Shown: in pieces, positions 12,587-21,288 of the stretch
How positions within the stretch are numbered: position 1 is the stretch's first letter
Layout: each line of letters starts with the position of its first letter
DNA from: Mycobacterium sp. UM_CSW
GTDB taxonomy: Bacteria; Actinomycetota; Actinomycetes; Mycobacteriales; Mycobacteriaceae
Reading direction: 5' to 3'
Length of the DNA: 64,000 nt
NCBI RefSeq assembly: GCF_000455205.1
Contig: NZ_AUWQ01000001.1
Coordinates: forward strand, 1 to 64,000
The notes under the pieces: generated by a model
The model's database searches: none
Told to the model about the DNA's origin: nothing
The model's input: only the letters and a program-made list of their open reading frames with translations
Position numbers and translations under genes: made by a program

Positions 12587-13875
12587 CGGTCGACCCCGCC
12601 CATCACCGGGTCTATGGAGGCGACCGCGGCGATGGCGTCGGCGATCATGCCGCCCTCGCACATGGCCCCCACGGCCTGCAGGTTGGTGAATGACGGATCG
12701 CGGTAGTGCACGCGGTAAGGGCGGGTGCCGCCGTCGGAGACCATGTGCACACCGAGCTCGCCGCGGGGCGATTCCACCGCGGTGTAAACCTGGCCGGCCG
12801 AGACGCGAATGCCCTCGGTGACGAGTTTGAAGTGGTGGATCAGCCCCTCCATCGATCGCCTCATGATCTTGGCGACGTGGCCGTGCGAGTTGCCCAGGCC
12901 GTCAGGCCCAAGCGCCAGATCCGCGGGCCACGCCAACTTCTTGTCCTGCAACATCACCGGGCCCGGGGAGAGCCGGTCCGCGCATTGTTCGACGACCCGC
13001 AGCGACTCGCGCATTTCCTTGACCCGGATCAGGTAGCGGCCGTAGGAGTCGCAGCGGTCGTCGGTGACGACGTCGAAATCGTAGGTTTCGTAACCGCAAT
13101 AGGGCTGCGCCCGGCGCAGGTCGTGCGGCAGCCCGGTGGCCCGCAGCACCGGACCGGTGATGCCCAGCGCGATGCAGCCGGTCAGGTCCAGGTACCCGAT
13201 GCCCGCGGTGCGCGCCTTCCATATCTGGTTCTCGTTGAGCAGGTTCTCCAGGTCGCGCAGCCGCCCGGGCAGCACCGCCAACAGGTCGCGCAGCTGCGGC
13301 ATGGCCTCGTCGGGCAGGTCGGCGGCCAGGCCCCCGGGGCGGATGTAGGCGTGGTTCATCCGCAGGCCGGTGATGGTCTCGAAGAGCGACAGGATGAGCT
13401 CGCGCTCGCGGAAGCCGAGAAACATCGCGGTCATGGCGCCCAGTTCCATCCCGCCGGTGGCCAGCGCCACCAGGTGGCTGGAGATGCGGTTGAGCTCCAT
13501 CAGCATCACGCGGATCACGTTGGCCCGCTCGGGGATCTCGTCGCTGATGCCGAGCAGCTTCTCCACGCCGAGGCAGTACGCGGTTTCGCTGAAAAACGGT
13601 GACAGATAGTCCATTCGGGTCACAAACGTCACACCCTGGGTCCAGCTGCGGAACTCGAGGTTCTTCTCGATGCCCGTGTGCAGGTACCCGATGCCGCAGC
13701 GCGCCGCGGTGACGGTCTCGCCCTCGATCTCGAGGATCAGCCGCAACACCCCATGGGTGGACGGATGCTGGGGTCCCATGTTGACCACGAGCCGCTGGCT
13801 CGCGTGCTCCTGGGCCGCGGCCACCACGCGGTCCCAGTCGTTGCCGCCGACGGCGACGAGCGTGTCGGCGGTCAT
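12583..13875 (-). CDS. nuoD: NADH-quinone oxidoreductase subunit D (49-kDa)
   Basis: Quinone-site subunit related to NiFe hydrogenase large subunits, 430 residues. The signature [13 protein letters not shown] is seen near residue 33, then [10 protein letters not shown] and [10 protein letters not shown]; the C-terminus ends [11 protein letters not shown] as in the family. ATG at 13875 shares its A with the nuoC TGA (TGATG), implying translational coupling. Confidence 0.96.
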   Translation of the reverse strand: MTADTLVAVGGNDWDRVVAAAQEHASQRLVVNMGPQHPSTHGVLRLILEIEGETVTAARCGIGYLHTGIEKNLEFRSWTQGVTFVTRMDYLSPFFSETAYCLGVEKLLGISDEIPERANVIRVMLMELNRISSHLVALATGGMELGAMTAMFLGFRERELILSLFETITGLRMNHAYIRPGGLAADLPDEAMPQLRDLLAVLPGRLRDLENLLNENQIWKARTAGIGYLDLTGCIALGITGPVLRATGLPHDLRRAQPYCGYETYDFDVVTDDRCDSYGRYLIRVKEMRESLRVVEQCADRLSPGPVMLQDKKLAWPADLALGPDGLGNSHGHVAKIMRRSMEGLIHHFKLVTEGIRVSAGQVYTAVESPRGELGVHMVSDGGTRPYRVHYRDPSFTNLQAVGAMCEGGMIADAIAAVASIDPVMGGVDR

Positions 13876-14528
13876 CAGGTGTATGCCCTGCGCTCATCCG
13901 GTGGGGGGATGCTGGCCCCGTGGTATTCCACGGGGATGCCGCCCAGCGGGTAGTCCTTGCGCTGCGGATGGCCCAACCAGTCGTCGGGCATCTGGATCCG
14001 GGTGAGCGACGGGTGACCGTCGAAGATGATCCCGAAGAAGTCGTAGGCCTCGCGCTCGTGCCAGTCGACGGTCGGATAAACGGAGAACAGGGACGGGATG
14101 CGCGCATCCGCGTCCGGCGCGGCGACCTCCAACCGGACGCGCCGGTTGTGGGTTATCGACAGCAGCGGATAGACGGCATGCAACTCGCGGCCGGCGTCGT
14201 TCGGGTAGTGCACGCCGCTCACCCCCAGGCACAGCTCGAACCGCAGCCGGGGATCGTCGCGCAGCACCCTGGCGACGGTGGGCAGTTCCTGGCGGTGCAC
14301 GTGCAGCGTGAGCTCGCCTCGGTGAATCTCCACCCGCTGGATCGCGTAGGCGTAGCCGTGCTCGCCCAGCGCGGCGGCAAGCGCATCGACCACCGCGTCG
14401 AAGTGGCCGCCATACGGACGGGAGGCGCCGCCCGGAACCACGACCGGGTGGAGCAGCCGGCCGTAGCCGGAGGTGTCGCCGGTCCCGGCGACACCGAACA
14501 TTCCGCGGCGCTGGCCGCCGGTCGTCAT
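13875..14528 (-). CDS. nuoC: NADH-quinone oxidoreductase subunit C (30-kDa)
   Basis: Peripheral-arm subunit next to NuoD, 217 residues. The 30-kDa signature region [18 protein letters not shown] followed by [18 protein letters not shown] is plain around residues 150-190. The first ~45 residues are a poorly conserved Gly-rich leader. The ATG at 14528 overlaps the nuoB stop (ATGA). NuoC and NuoD are separate genes here, not fused as in E. coli. Confidence 0.95.
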   Translation of the reverse strand: MTTGGQRRGMFGVAGTGDTSGYGRLLHPVVVPGGASRPYGGHFDAVVDALAAALGEHGYAYAIQRVEIHRGELTLHVHRQELPTVARVLRDDPRLRFELCLGVSGVHYPNDAGRELHAVYPLLSITHNRRVRLEVAAPDADARIPSLFSVYPTVDWHEREAYDFFGIIFDGHPSLTRIQMPDDWLGHPQRKDYPLGGIPVEYHGASIPPPDERRAYT

Positions 14529-15079
14529 CGCAGCAGCCCTTCGAGCTGGGCGGTCGGTTTCGCGGTCAGGGCGGCCTGTTCGGCTTCGGCGATGGCCTCT
14601 TCGCGGTTGACGCCCAGCGGCATCTGTTGAATCTTCTCGTGCAGCTTCAGGATTGCGTGCAGCAGCATCTCCGGGCGGGGCGGGCAGCCGGGCAGGTAGA
14701 TGTCGACCGGGACGACGTGGTCGACGCCCTGCACGATCGAGTAGTTGTTGAACATTCCGCCCGACGACGCGCACACGCCCATGGCCAGCACCCATTTCGG
14801 CTCGCCCATCTGGTCGTAGATCTGGCGCAGCACCGGGGCCATCTTCTGGCTGACCCGCCCGGCCACGATCATCAGGTCGGCCTGCCGCGGGGTGGCCGAG
14901 AACCGTTCCATGCCGAAGCGCGCGATGTCGAACCTCGGTCCGGCGGTTGCCATCATCTCGATCGCGCAGCACGCCAGCCCGAACGTCGCCGGCCACAGCG
15001 AGTTCTTGCGGACGTAGCCGGCCACCTTCTCGACGGTGGACAGCAGGATGCCACCGGGCAGCTGTTCTTCCAGGCCCAC
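14525..15079 (-). CDS. nuoB: NADH-quinone oxidoreductase subunit B (cluster N2)
   Basis: Subunit holding the terminal 4Fe-4S cluster N2, which passes electrons to quinone. The tandem cysteines Cys37-Cys38 (GLACCAIEM), Cys103 ([10 protein letters not shown]) and Cys132 (LPGCPPRPE) are all present. Length is 184 residues. The start is GTG at 15079 with a purine-rich stretch (AGAGTG) just upstream on the minus strand; 8 nt separate it from nuoA. Confidence 0.96.
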   Translation of the reverse strand: MGLEEQLPGGILLSTVEKVAGYVRKNSLWPATFGLACCAIEMMATAGPRFDIARFGMERFSATPRQADLMIVAGRVSQKMAPVLRQIYDQMGEPKWVLAMGVCASSGGMFNNYSIVQGVDHVVPVDIYLPGCPPRPEMLLHAILKLHEKIQQMPLGVNREEAIAEAEQAALTAKPTAQLEGLLR

Positions 15080-15087
15080 TCTTTACC

Positions 15088-15465
15088 TCAATCCCATGTC
15101 AGTCCGCCGCGGCGCCACACGTAGGCGTAGGCCACGAAGACCGTGAGCATGAACACCACCATTTCGACCAACGCAAATGTTCCGAGGGCGTCGTAGCTAA
15201 CGGCCCAGGGATACAAGAACACGATTTCGATGTCGAAGACGATAAACAGCATTGCGGTCAGGTAATACTTCACCGGGAACCGCTGTCCGGCCGTCGCGTG
15301 CGGGCCGCTCACCGGGGATTCGGTGGGCTCGATCCCGCATTCGTAGGCGGCCAACTTCGACTTGTTGTAGCGCCTCGGCCCGGCCACGCTCGCGATTCCG
15401 ACCGAGCCGACGGCAAAGGCGGCGGCAATCCCGCCGAGTACCAGGATGGGTATGTAGACGTTCAA
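15088..15465 (-). CDS. nuoA: NADH-quinone oxidoreductase subunit A
   Basis: First gene of the nuo operon: a three-helix membrane subunit of 125 residues. Seen: the loop YECGIEP with the conserved Cys, then [18 protein letters not shown], the second helix with its Asp/Glu pair, and the C-terminal [12 protein letters not shown]. Compared with the M. tuberculosis protein as I recall it, the Ser/Gly-rich loop after ECGIEP is a few residues shorter. The 263 bp upstream (to 15728) is the probable operon promoter region. Confidence 0.96.
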   Translation of the reverse strand: MNVYIPILVLGGIAAAFAVGSVGIASVAGPRRYNKSKLAAYECGIEPTESPVSGPHATAGQRFPVKYYLTAMLFIVFDIEIVFLYPWAVSYDALGTFALVEMVVFMLTVFVAYAYVWRRGGLTWD

Positions 15466-15535
15466 CTCGCTCCATGATCCGTCGTAATGCGGCCGCCTTC
15501 TCGACTGAGCGGGCGGCCGGGCGGTGACCGGGCTG

Positions 15536-15567
15536 CTGTGACGAACCGGGTCTGTGGCCCGTCACAG
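15536..15567. other. Imperfect inverted repeat upstream of nuoA
   Basis: The arms ctgtgacg (15536-15543) plus cggg (15547-15550) pair with cccgtcacag (15558-15567), with a small bulge and a short loop. It lies between the receiver-protein stop (15729) and the nuoA start (15465), about 70 bp upstream of nuoA. The outer arms CTGTGA/TCACAG resemble halves of a CRP-type site, but the spacing is too wide for the usual TGTGA-N6-TCACA form. It may be an operator or an RNA hairpin in the nuo leader. Nothing else clear is visible in 15466-15728. Confidence 0.35.
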
Positions 15568-15728
15568 TGACTTTCAACATAGCGTCGTTGGCGTCGGCGC
15601 ACGTGCTCGGGGTGGTGCTATTTGCCCGGTTTTAACGTCCCCGCATTTGGGCGAGTCGTCGCGGGGGTGCTGAGCACCCGCCCACACGGTCCACGGTTCC
15701 GTGTCGGCGCAGGTGAGAGCGGTGATTG

Positions 15729-16130
15729 CTAGTGGGCGGGGGCGCGGAGCAGGCCGAGCACCGTGCGGCCCAGCACGATGGGGTCCAGCGGATGCGGCAC
15801 GGCGGCGTCCGCGCGCGACCAGCTGGCCAGCCACGCGTCGTCGCGGCGGCCGGTGAGCACCACGATCGGCGGGCAGGTCTCGAGTTCGTCCCTGAGCTGT
15901 TTGGCGATGCCCATGCCGCCGGTGGGCGTCGCCTCGCCGTCGAGAATGGCCAAGTCGATGCCGCCCTCGTCCATCGTGCGGATCACCATGGGGCCGGTCG
16001 CCACCTCGACGTAGGTCAACTCGGGTAGGTCCGGGTGCAGGTGCTTGCCCAATGCGCGCATCACCCGTTCGCGGGTTTCGACGTTGTTGCTGTAGACGAG
16101 GATCCGCAGGGCGCTGCTGGAGTCGGGCAC
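15729..16130 (-). CDS. Atypical receiver-domain protein upstream of nuo (Rv3143-like)
   Basis: Stand-alone receiver domain, 133 residues, no output domain. It closely resembles what I remember of M. tuberculosis Rv3143, in the same position upstream of nuoA. The beta-3 Asp is kept (Asp64 in LAILDGEATP) and the switch Thr is in VVLTGR. However, the acidic pair after beta-1 is replaced by Ser-Asn-Asn (LVYSNN), and the beta-5 Lys position reads Ala (DAAVPHP). Mg2+-dependent phosphorylation is therefore doubtful. GTG at 16130 follows a TACCAT box by 6 nt. The 3' end is 263 bp from nuoA; a role in nuo expression is inference from position only. Confidence 0.85.
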   Translation of the reverse strand: MPDSSSALRILVYSNNVETRERVMRALGKHLHPDLPELTYVEVATGPMVIRTMDEGGIDLAILDGEATPTGGMGIAKQLRDELETCPPIVVLTGRRDDAWLASWSRADAAVPHPLDPIVLGRTVLGLLRAPAH

Positions 16131-16142
16131 GCTCAGATGGTA
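16131..16142 (-). promoter_or_regulatory. Leaderless -10 box of the receiver gene
   Basis: On the minus strand TACCAT (16142-16137) is followed by exactly 6 nt (CTGAGC) and then the GTG start. This is the TAnnnT-N6-start spacing of mycobacterial leaderless transcripts, so transcription probably begins at the G of the start codon. Confidence 0.5.
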
Positions 16143-16159
16143 CTGGTGGCGCGCAAGCC

Positions 16160-16696
16160 CTACCGGGTTGCCCGAACGAAGACCGCCTGCGCCGCCGCCG
16201 TTGCCGTCGCGCCGACCATGCCGAACCTGTTCCAGCCCAGGTTGAATTGGGACCGGTCGACCTTCGTTTCGCCCGAGATCCGAATCGAACCGTCCTCCAG
16301 CTCGGTAATCGTGACGGGCAGCGCCAGCGGGGCGGTGACGCCCTTGATTGTGAAGCTGGCGCGAAGTTCCGCGGCGTTGCCTCTGGTCGGGTTCACCCCG
16401 GTGACGACGACGCTGATCTCGGGGAAACGCTCGACGTCGAAGAAGTCGGCCGAGCGCAGGTGCTTGTCGCGGCGGCCGATGCCGGTGGACAGCGACGCGG
16501 CCCGGATGTCGACGCGGCCGAAAACGGCGCCCTTGCCGGTGAGCTGCCCGTCGCCGCTGAACTCGCCGAAGCGGCCCTTGACGTTCAGCAGGCCCCAGAA
16601 GTTTCTGACCTTGAAGGTGATGGTCGAGCGATCGGGAACCAGGTTCCACACGCCGGCCAGGTCGGGATCGCTCAGCAGCGTCTCCAGCGTCGTCAT
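16160..16696 (-). CDS. YceI family protein
   Basis: YceI-like lipocalin-fold protein, 178 residues, a family binding isoprenoid-type lipids. Seen: the typical opening VWNLVPDRSTITFKVRNFWG, the central RDKHLRSADFFDVERFPEI, and a terminal ETKVDRSQFNLGWN segment where the family has the DRxxFG motif. No signal peptide is visible at the N-terminus (MTTLETLLSDPDL), so it is probably cytoplasmic. A purine-rich SD (AGAAGGGGGG) precedes the ATG. The actual ligand cannot be told from sequence. Confidence 0.85.
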   Translation of the reverse strand: MTTLETLLSDPDLAGVWNLVPDRSTITFKVRNFWGLLNVKGRFGEFSGDGQLTGKGAVFGRVDIRAASLSTGIGRRDKHLRSADFFDVERFPEISVVVTGVNPTRGNAAELRASFTIKGVTAPLALPVTITELEDGSIRISGETKVDRSQFNLGWNRFGMVGATATAAAQAVFVRATR

Positions 16697-16730
16697 CGTC
16701 CCCCCTTCTGACTCGTGGCAAATCTAGCCG

Positions 16731-17132
16731 TTAGGCGAGCAACGGCGCGATCTCGGCGGGGTCGAAGTATTCGTCGATCCGATCGATGAGCCCGTCGGCG
16801 CCCACCCTGATCACGATGCAGACCCGCATGGAGATCGATTGGCCGGCATGGCCGGTGGCGTGCAGGATGTGCTGTTGCACGAAGCCCGCGACGGAGCCGT
16901 CATCGAAGAGCCGCCGGTCGAGGATTTCGTAGTGGCGCTCGGTGGTGGCGGTGATGAACCAGTCGATGACCCGCATCGCGCGGGCCTTGTCGTTATCGCG
17001 GCGCGCGCCCGTCCGCCAGACCGCGATGTCGTCGCTCCACAGTCGATCGACCGCGGGCACGTCGGTGTTCTCGATCGCCGCGAACAGGCGGTCGGCCACG
17101 TCGACGATGGTCTGTGCGGTGGCTGCGGGCAT
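16731..17132 (-). CDS. NTF2-like / SnoaL-type protein
   Basis: A 133-residue single alpha+beta cone-fold protein. The pattern is typical of SnoaL/limonene-epoxide-hydrolase relatives: VADRLFAAIENTDVPAVDRLWSDDIAVW, then HYEILDRRLFDDGSVAGFVQQHI, and a C-terminal IDRIDEYFDPAEIAPL. Such proteins act as small-molecule hydrolases or isomerases; no substrate can be assigned. It lies 68 bp downstream of the small-partner gene and may be the tail of the eight-gene catabolic operon. Confidence 0.75.
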   Translation of the reverse strand: MPAATAQTIVDVADRLFAAIENTDVPAVDRLWSDDIAVWRTGARRDNDKARAMRVIDWFITATTERHYEILDRRLFDDGSVAGFVQQHILHATGHAGQSISMRVCIVIRVGADGLIDRIDEYFDPAEIAPLLA

Positions 17133-17200
17133 GAGGGCTCCTATTAGTCCGATTGTCGGGTTCCTCCTCGCGCCCCAGCGCGGCGCGCATCGTCACCCTC

Positions 17201-17542
17201 CTAGTCCGATTGCTCGTATCCGGGATGCGCGATGGCCAGGCGGCGCCGGACCAGCGTGCGCAGGCAGGCGGTGACGGCGTTGGCGCGGCCGTCCAGCTCG
17301 CCGGCCCGGATCGCGGCGGCAAGCTCTTCCTCGTCGGCGAAGCCCAGGCCGGCCAGCGCCGCGCCGGCCTCCGCCTCGCTCTCGTCAAGCAGTTCGCGCT
17401 CGACGATGCGCAGCGCGTTCGCGGCGACCCTGGCGTGGAAGTTGACCTGCCCGGTGGTGGCCTCGCGGACGTCGGTTTCGAGGAACTCGGCCACCGCGGC
17501 GACGAGCTCGGCGGCGAGCGGTCGGCCGTATGCGCCGATCAC
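17201..17542 (-). CDS. Small all-helical partner of APH-type kinase (DUF6285-like)
   Basis: A 113-residue Ala/Glu/Arg-rich helical protein beginning VIGAYGRPLAAELVAAVAEFL and containing QVNFHARVAANALRIVERELL. I believe it belongs to DUF6285, a family I associate with genes next to phosphotransferase (APH-fold) genes. The GTG at 17542 overlaps the kinase stop by GTGA, so the two are translationally coupled. In size and position it parallels LvaB, the small protein needed with the kinase LvaA in the Pseudomonas levulinate pathway; homology to LvaB is inference. A subunit or activator of the neighbouring kinase is the most likely role. Confidence 0.7.
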   Translation of the reverse strand: MIGAYGRPLAAELVAAVAEFLETDVREATTGQVNFHARVAANALRIVERELLDESEAEAGAALAGLGFADEEELAAAIRAGELDGRANAVTACLRTLVRRRLAIAHPGYEQSD

Positions 17543-18537
17543 GCTGGCGCTCCTTCCAGCAGGTCGAGCAGGTCCCACTCCGTCTCGCAGACCCGGCGCC
17601 CGATCGTCGCCAGCTCCACCGAGCGGAACTCGCCGCTCAGGTGCCGCTCGGCCTGGTAGCGGCAGATGACACCCCAGCGCAGCGTGGCCAGCACCAGCCA
17701 CCAGTGAAACGCCACCCGGTCGACGCCGGCGGCGCCGGCCTCCTCGTAGGCGCGGAGAAAGGCCTCGATGCTGCCGAGGCCGCCGGCGGCCAGGCCGGCC
17801 GGGGCGCCGAACCGCCAGGCGCGGATGCAGAACCAGGCCAGGTCCTCGTACGCCTCGCCGAGGTGGACCAGCTCCCAGTCCAGGACGGCGGCCAGGTCGG
17901 ACCCGTCGACGATGAGGTTTCCCATCCGGTAGTCGCCGTGCACCAGAACGGGGCTCGACGGCTCGGATTTTTGCGGCCGGTTCGCCTCGAGCCAGCGAAA
18001 CGCCCACTCGAAGGTTGCGGTGGTGTCGCCCATGGCGTCGAGCCGCTCGCGCCACTGCGCGAGTTGGTCCTCGTGGGGGAGGCCGGGAATGTCCGGATCA
18101 GCGCGATGGATGGCGGCCAGCGCCCGCGCGCACTGGTGCAGCAGGCGAGTGCGGCCCGCGTGGCCGTCGGCGGCCTCGAGCTGGCGCTGGATGCGCCGGA
18201 CGATGGTCTCGCCGCCGATCGCGTCGCAGATCAGGAACGGATTGCCCAGGGCGGCAAGCGAATCGTCGGCGACCAGGATGTGGGGGACCGGCGCACCGGC
18301 CGCCGCGGCCGCGGCCTGGGCGCGTGCTTCGAGCTCCATGCCGGCGTGCACGTCGTCGGGCGGGCCGGTGCGCAGGATCAGCGAACGGCGTTGCTCGCCC
18401 GCGACGGCGTCGAACGCCCATGTGGTGCGGCTGGCGCCGCCGGTCAGCGCCCGCAGGTTCTCGATCGCCGGGGTCGCGCCGAGCGCCGGCTCCAGCACCC
18501 GGGCCAGCTTGCCGGCCAGTTCGCCGTTGTCGGTCAC
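17539..18537 (-). CDS. APH-fold phosphotransferase (acyl-CoA or hydroxyacid kinase candidate)
   Basis: Aminoglycoside-phosphotransferase-fold kinase, 332 residues. Seen: an N-lobe nucleotide loop LTGGASRTTWAF (31-42), the catalytic loop VHGDYRMGN with Asp202 and Asn207, and metal-binding DWE at 220-222. GTG at 18537 overlaps the acyl-CoA dehydrogenase stop (GTGA). True aminoglycoside kinases are rarely coupled to fatty-acid genes. The context (dehydrogenase upstream, small partner downstream) points instead to a LvaA/ACAD10-11-type kinase phosphorylating a hydroxyacyl-CoA. The substrate is not visible in sequence. Confidence 0.82.
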   Translation of the reverse strand: MTDNGELAGKLARVLEPALGATPAIENLRALTGGASRTTWAFDAVAGEQRRSLILRTGPPDDVHAGMELEARAQAAAAAAGAPVPHILVADDSLAALGNPFLICDAIGGETIVRRIQRQLEAADGHAGRTRLLHQCARALAAIHRADPDIPGLPHEDQLAQWRERLDAMGDTTATFEWAFRWLEANRPQKSEPSSPVLVHGDYRMGNLIVDGSDLAAVLDWELVHLGEAYEDLAWFCIRAWRFGAPAGLAAGGLGSIEAFLRAYEEAGAAGVDRVAFHWWLVLATLRWGVICRYQAERHLSGEFRSVELATIGRRVCETEWDLLDLLEGAPA

Positions 18538-19772
18538 TTGTGGCCAAACTTGAACAGCCGCTGCGCCACCCGCCGGATCTGGATCTCCTCGGCGCCTTCG
18601 GTGATCCGGTAGCGGCGGTGATGGCGGTAGATGTGCTCGAACTGCTCGTGGCGGCTGTAGCCGAGGCCGCCGAAGACCTGCATGGCCCGGTCGGCCGCGT
18701 CGCAGACCAGCCGGTTGGCGCGGTAATTGGCCATCGACACCTTGTCCGAGACCTCCATGTGGTGGTTTCGGTCCAGATGCCAGGCCGCGTATTGCACCAG
18801 CAGCCGCACCATCTGGGCCTCGGTCTGCAGCTCGGCCAGCGGCCACTGGACGGCCTGGTTGACCGACAGGGGCTTGCCGAAAACCATGCGGCTGCCGGCG
18901 TATTCGGCGGCACGGTCGATGCAGTATTGGGCGGCACCCAGGCTGCTCGCCGCCTGCCGGATCCGGTTCTCGTGCAGGAAGGTTTGCGCGACTTCCAGGC
19001 CGCGGTCGACTTCGCCGAGCACCCCGTCGGCGGGGACCCGCACGTCGGTCAACTCGACCTCGCCGTGGTCGGTGGGCATGTTGAACGTCCACCAGTAGTA
19101 GGGGACGCGGAACCCGGGCGCATCCGTCGGGACGAGGAACGCGGTGATGCCCAGCGCGGCCCCGGGTTCGCCGGAGGTGCGCGCGAAGATCAGGTCGTGA
19201 GTGGCCCGGTGCACCCCGGTGTTGAACCGCTTCGAGCCGTTGAGCACCCAGCCGTCACCGTCGCGTTCGGCCCGGGTTTCCAGCCAGGTCGCATCGGAGC
19301 CGTGCCGCGGCTCGGTCAGCCCGAACGCCATCGACCGTTCCCCGGTGATCAACGCCTCCGACCAGTCGCGGCGCTGCTCGTCGGTGCCGAAGCGCTCCAT
19401 CATGATCACCTGCGGGAAATTCCCGACAATCGACGACTCGTTCTGCAGGTCGTTGTGCAAACCAAGGCCCTTGTGCGCCAAGTGTTCCCGAATCACGGCC
19501 ATGTCCAGGTTGGTGCCGTCGCGGCCGCCCAGCGACGCCGGCAGGCCGTAGCGCAGCCAGCCCGCCTTGTCGGCGCGCCTGCGCATCTCGGCGAGCAGAT
19601 CTTCCCACTCGCGTGACGGGATGCCGTCGTTGTCCCAATCGGTGCGAGCATGCTCGCGGCGATGGTCGAAATACTGGATGTTGTCGCGTTCCAGCGGCTT
19701 GATCTCCGACTCGATGAACGCATCCATCTCGGCGAGCACTCCCGGAAGATGCTCTGGCAGAGTGAAATCCAC
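18534..19772 (-). CDS. Acyl-CoA dehydrogenase family protein paired with APH kinase
   Basis: FAD-dependent acyl-CoA dehydrogenase fold, 412 residues. Seen: FGLTEPRHGSDATWLETRAE in the FAD/substrate region, SMVFGKPLSVNQAVQWPLAELQT, MQVFGGLGYSRHEQFEHIYR, and C-terminal ITEGAEEIQ where Glu392 is at the catalytic-base position. GTG at 19772, 2 nt after the TetR stop. In ACAD10/11 and LvaC the dehydrogenase-fold domain acts on the phosphorylated acyl-CoA made by the partner kinase, and a similar role is inferred here. An ordinary alpha,beta-dehydrogenase is the alternative. Confidence 0.85.
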   Translation of the reverse strand: MDFTLPEHLPGVLAEMDAFIESEIKPLERDNIQYFDHRREHARTDWDNDGIPSREWEDLLAEMRRRADKAGWLRYGLPASLGGRDGTNLDMAVIREHLAHKGLGLHNDLQNESSIVGNFPQVIMMERFGTDEQRRDWSEALITGERSMAFGLTEPRHGSDATWLETRAERDGDGWVLNGSKRFNTGVHRATHDLIFARTSGEPGAALGITAFLVPTDAPGFRVPYYWWTFNMPTDHGEVELTDVRVPADGVLGEVDRGLEVAQTFLHENRIRQAASSLGAAQYCIDRAAEYAGSRMVFGKPLSVNQAVQWPLAELQTEAQMVRLLVQYAAWHLDRNHHMEVSDKVSMANYRANRLVCDAADRAMQVFGGLGYSRHEQFEHIYRHHRRYRITEGAEEIQIRRVAQRLFKFGHK

Positions 19773-19774
19773 GG

Positions 19775-20392
19775 TTACTCCTTTGTGCCGTAGAGGGTTT
19801 TCTTCCAGACCGTCGACAAGGTGGTGATGGCGTCGTGGTCGCTGATCTGAAGGTCCAGGCCCGACGGGCCCGCGAAGACGGTGGTGAAGTTCTCGAACAG
19901 CAGCGCGATCGCGGCCGCCGTGTGTTGGGGATTGAGCTCGGTTCCGTAGCCCTGCTGCTGCGCGCGGCGTACCGAGGCGGCGACGATGTCCATGCCGAAG
20001 CGCCGGAATTCGTTCTGTACGCTCGCGAAGCGCGGCTGGGTGGCCGCCAGCTGTGCCACGGCGATCATGATGCCGATGTTCTGCTTGAACATGTTCCAGT
20101 ACCCGGTGACCACCGACGTGAAGAACGCGTCGTCGTCGGGGGATTCGGGGAGCTCGAGGCGCAATCCGGGCGGCGCCACGACCTCGTGCAGAAACGACTC
20201 CGCGAGGGCGGCCAGCAGGTCTTCCTTGTCATCGAAATACCGGTAGAAGACGGCCGGTGACTTGCCCGCGGCCGAGGTGATGTCGGCCAGCGTGGTGCCG
20301 TGAAAACCGCGTTCGGCGAAAAGTTTCCGGGCGGCCTGCTCGATGGCCTGCCTGGTCTGGCGGCCCTTTGCGGTCAACGTGTCGGTCGGCAT
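19775..20392 (-). CDS. TetR-family transcriptional regulator
   Basis: A 205-residue TetR regulator. The N-terminal helix-turn-helix is clear: RQAIEQAARKLFAERGFHGTTLADITSAAGKSPAVFYRYFDDKEDLL (residues ~12-58). The C-terminal ligand domain is divergent. ATG at 20392 shares its A with the stop of the lyase gene (TGATG). It is encoded inside the operon it probably controls, so it likely autoregulates the eight-gene unit. A candidate operator half-palindrome is at 24788-24799, upstream of the first gene. Confidence 0.88.
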   Translation of the reverse strand: MPTDTLTAKGRQTRQAIEQAARKLFAERGFHGTTLADITSAAGKSPAVFYRYFDDKEDLLAALAESFLHEVVAPPGLRLELPESPDDDAFFTSVVTGYWNMFKQNIGIMIAVAQLAATQPRFASVQNEFRRFGMDIVAASVRRAQQQGYGTELNPQHTAAAIALLFENFTTVFAGPSGLDLQISDHDAITTLSTVWKKTLYGTKE

Positions 20393-21288
20393 CAGTTCCG
20401 GATTCGGTCGCCTGCGCGCAGCAGGGCGCTCGGCAGGTCGTGGCCGACAACGGATTTGGCGACCTCGGCCGCGGCGATGGCGGCCCGGAGGTCCACGTCG
20501 ACGTCGACACCGCTGTCGGTCAACAGGTAAACGAGGTCCTCGGTGGCGATGTTGCCGGTGGCGCCCGGGGCGAAGGGGCAGCCGCCCAGCCCGCCGGCCG
20601 ACGCGTCCAGCCGGGTGACCCCGGATTCGACGGCCGCGTAGGCGCTGGCCAACCCGGTGCCGCGGGTGTTGTGGAAATGGCCGCCTAGCGGCATGTCGCC
20701 GATCACCGGACGCAGTTGGGCGACGAGCGAACTCACCCGTCGCGGGGTGGTGGTGCCGATGGTGTCGGCGATGGAGAACCGGTCGATATGTTGTTCTTGG
20801 GCGGCCGCGGCGATCTCGAGCACCCGCCCGGGCGGCGTCGGCCCCTCGAACGGGCAGTCCCACGCGGTGGCGACGATGACCTCGACGGTGGCGCCGGCGT
20901 CGTGCGCGATGGCGACGATCTCCTCGATGTGCCTGGTGGCCTCGGCGCTGTCGCGCCCCACGTTGGCCTCGCTGAACGCGTCGCTGGCGGCCACCACGTA
21001 TTCGACGGAGCGCAGCCCCGCGGCGACCGCGCGCCGGGCGCCGTTGGGACTGGCCACGAGCGCGGAGAACTCGATGTCGGGGTAGTTGTGCAGGTGCGCG
21101 GCGACTTCGGCGGCATCGGCCATCGACGGCACCTTCGACGGCGACACGAACGCCGTGGCCTCGACCTCGCGCACCCCGGTGGCGGCCACCGCGGCCAGCA
21201 GCTCCAGCTTGGCGGCCAACGGGATTGGCATTTCGATCTGCAGGCCGTCGCGCAGGGCCACCTCGCGAATGTCGACGTGTTGTGTCAT
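20392..21288 (-). CDS. HMG-CoA lyase-like aldolase
   Basis: HMGL-type TIM-barrel lyase, 298 residues: cleaves 3-hydroxyacyl-CoA substrates (HMG-CoA to acetoacetate plus acetyl-CoA in the type enzyme). Seen: IREVALRDGLQIE (metal/substrate start), EATAFVSPSKVPSMAD, GHFHNTRG with metal-binding His204 and His206, and the signature GLGGCPFAPGATGN with the catalytic-loop Cys237. ATG at 21288 overlaps the CoA-transferase stop (ATGA). Substrate may be HMG-CoA or a longer 3-hydroxy-3-methyl-acyl-CoA. Confidence 0.88.
   Translation of the reverse strand: MTQHVDIREVALRDGLQIEMPIPLAAKLELLAAVAATGVREVEATAFVSPSKVPSMADAAEVAAHLHNYPDIEFSALVASPNGARRAVAAGLRSVEYVVAASDAFSEANVGRDSAEATRHIEEIVAIAHDAGATVEVIVATAWDCPFEGPTPPGRVLEIAAAAQEQHIDRFSIADTIGTTTPRRVSSLVAQLRPVIGDMPLGGHFHNTRGTGLASAYAAVESGVTRLDASAGGLGGCPFAPGATGNIATEDLVYLLTDSGVDVDVDLRAAIAAAEVAKSVVGHDLPSALLRAGDRIRN

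Noticed and set aside
17539-18537. Aminoglycoside resistance gene
   Set aside because: APH fold only; coupling to an acyl-CoA dehydrogenase and small partner argues for a metabolic kinase.
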